A stretch of DNA of 64,000 nt from Mytilinidion resinicola (taxonomy: Eukaryota > Ascomycota > Dothideomycetes > Mytilinidiales > Mytilinidiaceae): NCBI RefSeq assembly GCF_010093595.1, contig NW_022985447.1, forward strand, positions 287,218 through 351,217. Direction: 5' to 3'. The notes beneath the pieces were generated by a model. It saw nothing but the letters and a program-made list of their open reading frames with translations. It was not told the origin of the DNA and searched no databases. The position numbers and the translations under genes were made by a program. Positions 1 through 9,931 of the stretch are shown one piece after another. Every line of letters starts with the position of its first letter. Positions within the stretch are counted from its first letter, which is position 1.

Positions 1-403
1 TTCTTCACTATTTGCAGTCATGGTAGGGAACCTGGAGATGGAGACGTACAGGGTGCCTAAATCTTCCATTGCGTCGAAACTTAAAATACTTCGATGCATG
101 CCAAGAGAGCCCGGGAAGTTGTTCCACCCCACGATTGGTGCTACCACGCATGAGACTCTGGCTAGTCACGGCGGGTACTAACAGCCGTTGGTGGCTAGAA
201 ACCAAGTCACCACCCACAGCCTCACGGCCTGCAGGAGCCCAGATAACTCTCTGGCAAGGCTGTAGTACAGCTTCCTCAAATACCATCAACCCCCCGACAA
301 AGGCATGGTCTATCTATGGCTCTATGGAGCTGAACTTTTAAGATTTTAAACTTCCTCCTCTATCACCCCAGATTGGTGTAAACAAACGCCTGAAGCGGTA
401 TAG
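1..403. other. Unassigned left edge
   Basis: No gene is recognised here. Short open frames exist on both strands but have no family resemblance. It is the upstream flank of the decayed DUF6536 gene. Confidence 0.5.
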
Positions 404-2866
404 ATGGAGCTCTTTACGGTATCACTAGATGAAAGATCTGGAGAAGACGGGGCGGATCACCCTGCAACATCCCATACGTCATTGATGCCGTCAAGGCGAG
501 GCGTCTCTGCAGAGCGTTCGCCCTCCTTGGATATGTTTTGGCTAACTATACACAGGCAGAGCACCGATGGGGTCGTTTCGCGTGATGGGAACCTTCAGGC
601 CAATGCTGAGCCAGATTTCCTTCTGTCGCAGCCACACTCGAAGTCCCGCCGGAACCTAGGTGTTCGCAAGACGATAATCAACATGATACAGCGAAGATTT
701 GACTCCCGCACTGGTAGAAAAGTAGCGTTTGGCGTATGCATTTTCGCCTTCTTTACCAACTTCATCATTGTCTTAGTCGGCGCCATCAACCATGGAGGCT
801 ACAAAGATGGTATAGGCTCTTTAAGTCGAGGCCGCTCGAGTAAAATGGCTAGGTTGAGCACCATATACCATGTACTCATCAATATTCTCAGTACGGGACT
901 TCTTACGTCGAGCAATTACTGCATGCAACTGCTTTGCACCCCGACTCGGAAGGACAGCACATGCCCAAAGAAAGTGGCTGGACGTTGGTATTCTGAGCTT
1001 CCGGAACCTACGGCACATGTCTAGACGACGATCGATTATTTGAGGCGTACTGGCAGCGAGTTCTGTACCGTTGCATCTAATGTAAGTATTTGTTTTGCTT
1101 GATCGAATTAATAAGAAAGAATAATCGAGTAACAGGTACAACTCTGCCATATTTGGTGTCACCGCAGGTCAAGACTATTCTATCGAAATTGTCAACAGTA
1201 CAGATCAGCGGATGGTGGACCAGATCAAGTCGAAAGCCCGTCCGCTTGACAATGACCAATGGAAATCTCTATACGACACTAGGTACGTTCTTGACGCCGG
1301 CAATCTTTACCTACTAGCCGACAGTGTCACCTTCCAAATTGACATCGACAACAGATGGAATTGGACTTTCAAGCTTCCCGACAAATCGTTGGACAATACC
1401 ACTTTCGCTGATGACACATGGCAGCCCCTGTATTGGCCGACACAGCGGAACGAATCATTATCTATTACCATCCGTCTAGGGGGAAGTAACACTAGGGGGC
1501 AAATTTACGAATTGTCTGTGGCCCAGCAATTGATATGAAATCTTGCTCTTTACGATCTCTTGAACATGCCTAACTTCACCTGGCCTCAGGTGATGACTTT
1601 CAATATTTCTTGAAACTCTTCTTGGAAGGGCGTTATTACTGTGACTCCTCGTTCGTAGACGGTTCCGTGTCTGCATATCGGATCTGCCTACAGCGAGCCT
1701 TTAGAGAATAGCAGCGCGGTGCAAGTTGCCCTACCATTCATGATCGTTGTGGTTGTCTGCAATGCTCTGAAAGCTTTTGCGGTCTACAAAACCATGAAAC
1801 AATCTTTGCAGAACACCTCATTACCCAAGGCGATGCAATCACTTCGTTCTTAGGACATCCAGATTGGACCACCGTAGACTATTGCTCTCTCGGCAAAGAC
1901 ACTCTGGTAAAGCAGATGAAACGTAGAAACAAGACAGACCCAAAGATTTGGAAGCTGCCTCGACGACGGTACGGAAGCTATACTCACGGACGTTTGAGGT
2001 CAAACATTTTCATGTATGCTCCATCATCTAACTCAGCTATATGCAGCGACTAACCCGCTATCAGATGTATCGCAGCCATCTTAGCTTTCATGACTGCGGA
2101 CTACGCTATCGCTCTCGCAAAGCCACTGCCAACAGACGGCTGGTCCGGGACAGGTTGGTACTGGGCGTGGGGCACATCTTCCAATCGACTATTCCCACTA
2201 GCCGCCCAGTCTTTCTCTCCCCGCAGCGTTCTATTCAACACATGGTTAGCCAACGCCCCGCAGATACCCCCTCAATATCTTACTTTGCGCTGAACCGCCT
2301 CTGCACCTCCATCTCCTTCATCACTGAATGGAACAGCCACGCCACAACCCGCAAAGGCCTCCGCGTCACCAACCCAGCCGGCGCCCAGCGGCCCGCCTAT
2401 TTCTTACAGGTCCCTTACCGCTGGGCCATCCCCCTAACCACCATGTCCGGCGTCCTGCACTGGCTGCTGTCGCAGTCTTTCCTCCGCATAGATCTGCGCG
2501 ACGCCCAGGGAAACTTGAAGCCCAATGCATCGAAGTCGGCGGTGTGGGTGCTCAAGTCTCAGCCTGCTGGTTTTCGCCATCGCTTTTATCGGCATGCTGG
2601 CTGTGATTTTCTTCTTGCTGATGAGACCGTTTACGTTGAGGATGCCGTCGGCGGAAACATTGCAGTTTAGTCATTAGCGCGGTTTGCCATCCGCCGCCGG
2701 ATGATGTCGATACACATCTGAAGGCTGTGCGGTGGGGTGTTGTGAGGAATCGGTTTGGGGGCAAGATTGGGCGTTGCTGATTTTCGAGTGGGGAGGTTGA
2801 GGAGTTGGTGGAGGGGACTTTGTATGTGAGTTCATGTTTCTATCTGAGATACGAACATGTGATAAA
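404..2866 (+). pseudogene. DUF6536 family membrane protein, decayed
   Basis: This is the remains of a fungal multi-pass membrane protein of the DUF6536 family, whose function is unknown. The first exon encodes a transmembrane stretch (FGVCIFAFFTNFIIVLVGAI) and the hallmark segment ending in SNYCMQLLCTPTR. The frame then shifts near 950: the expected continuation (AHAQRKWLDVGILSFRNL) reads in another frame. A TGA at 1041-1043 stands where the family has Trp. A clean intron follows (1082-1135), and the family pattern resumes as YNSAIFGVTAGQDYS. Later pieces (GDAITSFLGHPDW near 1835, KGLRVTNPAGAQRPAYFLQ near 2360, ISAVCHPPPDD near 2680, EVEELVEGTLYV near 2800) appear in order but in different frames with stops. 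The order of conserved blocks makes the family call firm; several independent breaks make it a pseudogene. Confidence 0.85.
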
Positions 2867-3485
2867 TTCAAAGACATGATGATCGCGTTTCTTCCCTCGT
2901 TACTTCATCCGATGCACTGCAGGTTGGGGCACGCAAGAGAATACCCTAGCTCCGTGAAGGACCAAGTGACTAATCACGTAAGCCATAGTTAAGCGGACAC
3001 GTGACAGTCACGTGGCAATAGTCCGCGCTATCACCGATTTGGAGCTCCAACACCGAGAATGCTTTCACTCAACCCGCTAGCGGTATAATTTTACATTTTT
3101 AACAACAAACCTCTATATATCTACTTACTTCACGTCTATCCAGCTCGCTGATTACACGTATGGGCCTCAAAATACGTACTCCATCTCCTCTAGCCTCACG
3201 CATCCAGTTCTTCAAGGGTACCATGTCGCTTAGTAAGCAGTGCGCTAAAGTTATTGCAGCCGAGCCAATCAGCGTTGCATATAAAGGTCGGATAGATAAT
3301 CCGGGTCCACTACCTCCCTCCTTTTTTCTCTCCAGAGTAACCGCCATCAGTTCAACGGAGCTGTTAGACTTGCCATTAACTTATAAACGACAATCTGTCT
3401 TTCCTGGGGCATCCTGAGATGGTACCGTATGAGCTGAGTGTGCCAAGAGTCTTAAGAATTTTCTTGCAGTGGGGTTCGCGATGTT
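2867..3485. other. Intergenic, no gene seen
   Basis: AT-rich DNA with a palindromic CACGTG pair near 2998-3014. No coding region is supported. A GT/AG-flanked short frame at 3160-3417 has no recognisable domain and is not called. Confidence 0.5.
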
Positions 3486-3490
3486 ATTAG

Positions 3491-3740
3491 ACTCAGGTTG
3501 CAGCACTACAACCTAGGATCAACAACTCATATGCTAGAAAGCTATTCTCCGAACATCAGCTGTGGAGAACCCAGCTAAGATCTCAGTTGTGGAGAACCCA
3601 GCTGAAAGCTCAGCTGTGCAGTGTTCAGCTGAACTTACTAGCGCGCCACCCAGGGGGTGGCCCCCCTTCCTTCCCCTAGTATATATACAACTAGCTAGAC
3701 GTCTATAGAAATCAGAGTTCACATCAATTTCAACCTGAGT
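3491..3740 (+). repeat. Solo LTR, family 'ACTCAGG', copy 1
   Basis: A 250-bp repeat starting ACTCAGGTTG and ending CAACCTGAGT, so the ends are inverted copies of each other. The flanks are ATTAG (3486-3490) and ACTAG (3741-3745), a 5-bp target duplication with one C/T difference. It is nearly identical in layout to the LTR pair at 18,347 and 19,941, including a run of AGCTG-containing units and a TATATATAC box. It sits only about 90 bp upstream of the start of the broken phosphotransferase gene. Confidence 0.85.
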
Positions 3741-3831
3741 ACTAGCATTCGCAAGCTCATACTAGATAAACATCTAACAATCGATTTTGTTTCTTTCATC
3801 ACAACCACGCTCTTCCACCGCCTAAGACATC

Positions 3832-4969
3832 ATGGCCATTATAATCACCTCTGATGCCGACCTTCTCAAAGGCTTAAATGCAGCAATGAAACAGGCCACA
3901 AAGGCGCGGCAAATAGCCCGATTGCACTCGGGCGTTGCCGCTACAAAGGCTCGCGGCCCACGTCCTCAAGGGTTTTTCAGTAGGACCATGATCGTAACCT
4001 TGAAAAATGCCCAAGAGGTTGTCATCCAGTTCCGCCCTAAACCCCTAGATATTAAGCCTTTCAAATTTGCGCGGAAAGTGCTTAGGCCAGTCGTCCCTGA
4101 ATGTTCATCTTCTCTAGGATGAGGAATTGAAACATAAGGGGATATGGGCGTATTGGATGACGTGCATTCTAGGCAAGACATGGTTGGATGGCGCAAGAGA
4201 GAAAAGTGGTTAATCTCGGGTCACATTTATAAAGTTCTCTGTTAAAAGGTTATGTTAAGAGCAGCAGTAAGCTTGTTATTGATTAAAAGCTCCGCCTACA
4301 TCTGGAATTGCTTCTATGCTCTCGGAATAAATAAATCTATAAATTCCACAACGCTGCGAGAGATCTGCTTGGTAAACTAGATCAGCTTTAAATACTACCA
4401 CTTTTTGTCTCTTATTTTAATCTGAACAACGTTAATACTATGGTATATGACAACTGCGAGGTACCTGGCCTTATTGATTGGGAATTGTCAACCCCTATTC
4501 CCTTTGGCATGGGCTTCAGCCGCCTCCATACACTTGACGGCGGGTATTCCAACAGGTAATTCCTGGCAGCCGTCCAACGCTACTATACTAGCGCATCCTT
4601 AGCGCCATTCCTCAGCTGGCATGCGTCACCTTTCAGCTAAATAAGGTTCCTTCTCTCAGCTGACTTGACTCCTCTACGCCTATATATACCTATCTTCCTA
4701 CATAGCAATACACCAGAGTTCTCATCACTTTTCACCAGCTGCCAATTCTATATGCCGCCTGAGTTTGAAGATACAGAGAGAGGGCTCCGGGGGAGGTCTA
4801 TAAGGGAATCCCTGCACAAGTTCGCAAATTGTTTAATGAAAATCCAGAGGTCGTGCAGGTCGCCTTCATTCTGGGCACGCTACTGAATGCCTTCCAGCTA
4901 GAGGATGGTGAAGTTGGGCCTTTCAAACCTGTTGTCGTCGAGGCTTTACCAAAGCTTCTCTCCTACTAA
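3832..4969 (+). pseudogene. Aminoglycoside phosphotransferase (APH)-like gene, decayed
   Basis: Remains of a fungal APH/choline-kinase-fold protein. The first 96 codons are open (3832-4122) and include VVIQFRPKPLDIKPF, the nucleotide-lobe pattern of this family. A stop interrupts before the conserved segment GIWAYWMTCILGKTWLDGA (about 4137-4190). The catalytic-loop region near 4415-4440 reads FNLNNVNTMV where the family has H-x-D-L-x-x-x-N, so the catalytic Asp position reads AAT (Asn). The metal-binding segment GLIDWEL is intact near 4470. A frame change near 4795 precedes a normal C-terminal region that ends at TAA 4967-4969. Family assignment is by motif order; loss of function is inferred from stops, a frameshift and the catalytic substitution. 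Confidence 0.75.
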
Positions 4970-5186
4970 ATCTCCCTGATAAGGAGCTCAGATCCGCCCT
5001 ATTCCGAATGAGCAAGGGCAGAAGGTCTGGACCATAATTCCCAATGGAATGCGACGTTATAATAGTGAAGCGTTGCATGTTGCTAGCGTGCTCGAGCCTA
5101 CACTTTGCATCTTATGTCTCCAGGCATAAGTCTAAGCTAGTGTTTGTACTTGTTTCCGAACGAGTATGGTAGAAAATGTGAATATA

Positions 5187-5346
5187 ACTCAGGTTGCCAC
5201 TACTAGCGTGTCAGTGGCGTTACATCCTTCCATATCCGTAACAAGGGGGAACAGGGGAGTACCCCCCCCCCCCCTTTTCATAGGCTATATATACGGGCCT
5301 TATGCCTCTTCAAATCAACACAGAACTGCTTCTTCACAACCTGAGA
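5187..5346 (+). repeat. Divergent short LTR, family 'ACTCAGG', copy 2
   Basis: A 160-bp segment that begins ACTCAGGTTG and ends CAACCTGAGA. It is flanked on both sides by ATATA (5182-5186 and 5347-5351), a perfect 5-bp target duplication, though in AT-rich DNA. It contains a run of 12 C near 5263 and a TATATATAC box, like the longer copies, but the middle has diverged or been deleted. Orientation follows the TATA box. Confidence 0.6.
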
Positions 5347-5351
5347 ATATA

Positions 5352-6454
5352 GGGGGGCGTTTATGTACGTCTGAGTCTGGTCACTTTCTCTACTCTTTCA
5401 TCTAAAAAGAATTACGGGCCCTTGGCCATATTATTTTGAAATATAGTATCTTTCTCTCAGCGTATATGTCGTGAGATCTGCAATAAGGATATTTGCAAGC
5501 CTTGTATGGATGGATGAGAGTGAATTCGCGTGAATGACATCCCGAAAGACTGCGCATGGTGTAACTGTGCGGAGCCAATCAGCGCGAAGTGTTGACCGGC
5601 TATACAGTCAGAATCTGGGCTTATCATTGACCTCGAATGTGAGCTATCCACGCGCGCCTCCCTCAAGAGATTGCTGACCAGATAGTGGCTCAGATAGACA
5701 GTATTATGTGATATACACGTGATCTTTTACTGCTCAACGTCACATAGGCCTTTGTCTCGAGCTAACTTTCTGGTATTGTGCGAGATTTCCGTGCTGCAAA
5801 GCTAGTCTTCGATGGTTGAGACTTTAACACAGCAGGAAGGCCAGGGAATTTGTAGCGTGGAGTAGATCAGGGAAGAATGCGGGTATGTTGAACTTCGCGG
5901 TAACCAGTCTTGTTGAGCTGATATACAATAACGCGGCCCCTATTCTATGGCAAGGAGGAACCATCCGGTTGTGCCGTCTTGAGTTTTAGACAGCCCAATC
6001 ACTTCAGATAAAACCGCGCAGTCCTGGTAATATTCGCGCTCACACGCTGCACCGCGTCCACGGTCACGTTGACTATTGCATCCAGCCACGACCAGTCGCA
6101 CCAGTCGCATCCAGTCACCACCAATAATTGTCTATCAACGGTCAAGTCTGTGAGGCGTTCAGACTTATATTGCGGCATAAGTTGGATTACGAAAATGAGT
6201 ATGAGCTCTTAGTCTTCGTGAAGGGAGGATCTCTATCCTGTTGTCCAACTGACGTGATATTGTATGAACTATGAATAGGATAGGTTAAAGGAAGAATGAA
6301 AAGTTTCGTGGAGCTTTTGACTTTGGCTACACGCAGCAGTAGATAAAGCACAAACATCCGTCGAGCATTATGTGACCAAGGTATTTGTGATAAATGAAAT
6401 CTATTCAACAACTATCGAATTCGTAAAGCTACATGAGATAGGCCACCGTCATGG
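5352..6454. other. Intergenic, no gene seen
   Basis: No recognisable coding region. The DNA is moderately AT-rich with short open frames only. It lies downstream of the transmembrane/Myb-like gene, whose stop codon is at 6455-6457. Confidence 0.4.
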
Positions 6455-8860
6455 TCAAACTTCAAGGGTGGACTCCCGGTCGCCCCCATACGACAGGCGA
6501 TCCGCTTGCTGAGGAATGCCACTAGAGCACCCACTCCAGCTGTGTGAGTTATCGCTGCGAGACTCACTTGCCCCGAATGCTCTCCAGTCCCTTTTAATGT
6601 TGGAATGAGTATGTGGGTGGCCGCGCAAAGACTTTGAATGAGATGATGATGGTGTGAGCGTTCCGCGAAGTTCACTCTCGACGTCCCGCAGCACAACCTG
6701 AGCCTTGCGGATGCACTTCCCCTTTCGGCGTGCTCTCTCGGCACTGTCAAAGGTCCGGAATCTCTTGTAGTTCAGAGGTTGGCGTAGCTGGTCAAGTTGC
6801 GGCTCGAGATCTTCAGCGTCCACTGGTGTGTATACGAACAAGGCTGGGGACAGGCAGGCACTGACTTCAGCGGGAGGACAAGCAGGAGTGCGATTGTGCT
6901 CGTGGGCTTCCATAATTGTATCGTCCCAGGGGGTTCCAGGCGGAGGAAGCATCATCTCGTACTCTTCATCGCTCAGCAGCATCCCCGCTTTCTGCGTCAG
7001 TGCCTCCTCAAATATTGCCGTGAAGAGCCGCTCTCGGGTTTCCCATTCATCCGTGGGCTGACCCCATGTGTGGAAAGGGTTCGACTGCATATCGGTATCT
7101 GGCTGGGCTGCGGCAGAAGGCGAGATGGACCGGCCGAGAAGTCTAGGACTGTAAGTTATCCATGGAGCCAAGGTCTTGGAAAGCCGGCGTGCTAGAAGGG
7201 TGGCCTTTGGCCTTAGAATTTGCTTCAAGAAGACCTCGTTCTTTAAGTAATCCTCCTGAACCAATTGATCGACGTCATTTAGTGTTGCCTGCTTTTCTGT
7301 GTTACGTTAATAGGCAGGGCGAAAAGATGGAAGGAAAATGGGAGGACGCGGGGAAAGTTTACCTAAGCTACCCATGAGATGAGGTATCAATTTACGCATC
7401 AACTGATACCTCAAATAACTGTCCTCTGGTCCCGAAGGAAATGCTGTTTCATAAACCCAGTGACAGAGTGCTGCCACAATAAGAGCGGACATCATGGCTG
7501 CTGTACCAGACTGTGAGAAAGCGTACCTTCTCCTCCGGGAGATGGCAGTCAACTGGCTCTGGACCCCTAAATTGCGGAGTATCAGAGTAGCCATTCCTGA
7601 TGAGGGCTGACGCTCTAGCTCATCAAAGGAAGGAAGATTGATCGCTAGCTGGTAGGTATAATTTCGTGAAAACTCTTCGATATGGTTGGAGATTGTCTTC
7701 AAAGTGGCCCTCTCTCGCTGGATATCGGTCCCCACTGGTCGGTCCGTCAAAGTACGTAGCCTCGCGTCTTCGTGTTGGAAGCTGTAAGCTAGAGAGAGCT
7801 CTTCCTGCTGATGACGAAGAAGCTCCACAAGGATCCCCTTTTCAGATGGGTGTAGTCTTTGCCGAATACTGTTCACGTTGTACTGGTGCCTCACCATGGC
7901 AATGCGATCCTGAAACTTGAAAAGTTTCGACAACCCTTGCGAGCAATTCAAATCTGTGGTAGCAGTGTATGTGTGATGGACCTTCTTCAGACTCCGACGA
8001 GCATCAGCCACAGCACAAATCACTCTATCGTCAAGTTCTTTGTCCAGGACTAAGCTGTTCAAGGTGTCTGATATCTTTGAAAGTATCGCCTTCAGAGCCA
8101 AGCGGAAGTCTTCAGCGCATTCGTCGGAAATGTCTAGTGGAACTTGTCCCACGGGAGTTTGATAGGGGTGACGTTCTACGTCCAAGAGTGTCGGTCGAGG
8201 TCCATACCGGGGAGATTCAGGCGGGCTCATGGTTGAGACAGAAGGTCGACGCGGTGTCCGATCGATAATTGTGTCATCTACGCTTGAGCCCTGTGCCTTC
8301 GGCGCATGCTTTACGGGGGTAGATCTGACTTGGGATCTTGGTCCCAACTGCAAGTTCACTTTTAGTCATCATGAAGCAGAGAACGAGGCTTTTCATAATC
8401 TTACCTGGACGAGACTCATGCTAGATGTATTGGCTCTTTTGGATCGGAACTCCGCAGTGTCGACGTATGTGTCTGGTCGTCTTTTTTGCGGATTGGTATT
8501 GTGATCAGTGTTCGACTTCAAACCGGGGTCTGTTTTGCGGAGCGTCTCAACGTCAAGTTCGGCTTCAAACTTTCTGATCTGCTGCGATATTTGACATGCT
8601 ACGGATTGTGGCGATGAAGAGCCCTCCACAAAATCCAGTGTTTTAACGGCCTCCCAGGTCAGATCTTTTGGTTTTCGGCCGTAGTGATCGCGGGCCAACT
8701 CGCTCCACCTGTTGGTGAGTCCAGAGGTTGATCGGTTTTGAATAATGAGAAAAGGGGCAAGGCATTTGGTACCCGTGCTATGAAAGCTGATGCGGTGCTT
8801 CAGGCAGAAAAGTCCGTAGGAAAGCACGCAGACCTCGTCTTCGCGCTTCCATGTGGCCAT
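6455..8860 (-). CDS. Myb/SANT-like plus transmembrane fungal protein (pair A)
   Basis: An uncharacterised fungal protein of about 760 aa in three exons (8860-8405, 8347-7363, 7296-6455), introns 57 and 66 bp. The first ~70 residues (MATWKREDEVCVLSYGL ... TNRWSELARDHYG) look like a Myb/SANT-like helix-turn-helix. The middle is helical and charged. Near residue 460 a hydrophobic helix (MMSALIVAALCHWVYETAFP) ends in a W-V-Y-E-x-x-F-P motif, and the last 280 residues are polar. The exon 2/3 join was chosen because a donor after TTAG and an acceptor after ACACAG keep one open frame; the alternative acceptor nearer 7260 breaks it. It is divergent from the Hsp70-like gene at 9932. The same motif order recurs in the gene at 15,882-17,375. 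Function unknown. Confidence 0.7.
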
Positions 8861-9931
8861 GATGGCTAAGATGCTGGCTGAGCAGGGCAAGGACGGACAG
8901 GAACTGCTACGAGGGTGGAAACAATAGTTTAGCGATGAATGAGCTGCTGAGTTACGGAAAATTTTCTGGGCATGAAAGTAATTGCGTGAGCAGGCGTGAC
9001 TAGCACATGACTGCCAATTGCTTGTCGCCGCTGAGCGCAAACGGGCGCTGCCAGGCTGGAACACGCCCACGCCGTACATAAAGCTGTAGGCCTGTTGTTT
9101 GGGCTGTGCTCCAGGAACTAAAAGCAAGGTGCTGATGGGGTCCGGTGGCACCTGGGGCCCGTGTGTGGGCGGGGTCTCCCATCAACTGCACGCCAGGACG
9201 CCCATCACCATTCCCAGGCACCTCGCATGCATCTGCTCAAAGCACCCACTTGCGCCTCTTCACCGATGAGCTGACATCCACACGGTACCCCCGATGGACA
9301 AAGTGTTTCACAGCGCTCTCCAGCATCTGGATGCGTCCGGTGGTTTACGTACCCTTGTAGGTGCTGCCGATCAATGTTATGTGTGTTCATTCTGGCCTGT
9401 AGCTTTCCGCGTTACACAGGACTCTGACACAATGCTTGCAATCGGACGCCATCTTTGCAGGGAAGCATCTAGAAAATGGACTCTTGGCTGCGGCATGCCA
9501 ATGTTATCGGCTGCCCATCCTGGGGAGAACACTGCATCCGGCACCTGGGGAGACAAACTCAGTGTATGGTGTACCTATGCCTCTCCTCCGCAGTACGTCT
9601 GTGTGTACTTAGGTACAATTGGCGCTTAGCTCCGCGCAAGCCACTTTCGTTAGGCCAATCGCCCCTAGTGGGACGAAGGCCGAGCCCTGTAGGACGGGAC
9701 GGGGCCTGGGAAGGATGGCTGCTCTCACCGAACCACACGCTATTTCCGTTGTTCTTCTTTCTGAGCTGCAGAGCACTCTGCGCAATCTTATAAACCCCAG
9801 CCCTTCGACTATTCATACACGAATTTGTTTTCGCATCCTGTCACGCTTTTGTCCCTCTTACAGCAGCTATCAAATCAATCTTCGCTCGCCAGCAAATTGT
9901 CAAAAGACGAGGAGCACAGTCCCACGCCCTG
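8861..9931. promoter_or_regulatory. Intergenic region between divergent genes of pair A
   Basis: About 1.07 kb separates the two start codons. A TATAAA-like box lies at about 9788-9793, some 140 bp before the Hsp70-like start. Open frames on both strands here overlap one another and have no family resemblance, so none is called. Confidence 0.4.

Noticed and set aside
5263..5274. Poly-C tract as a functional signal
   Set aside because: It lies within the short LTR copy, where other copies have a GGGGTGGCCCCCC-type block, so it is explained by element divergence.
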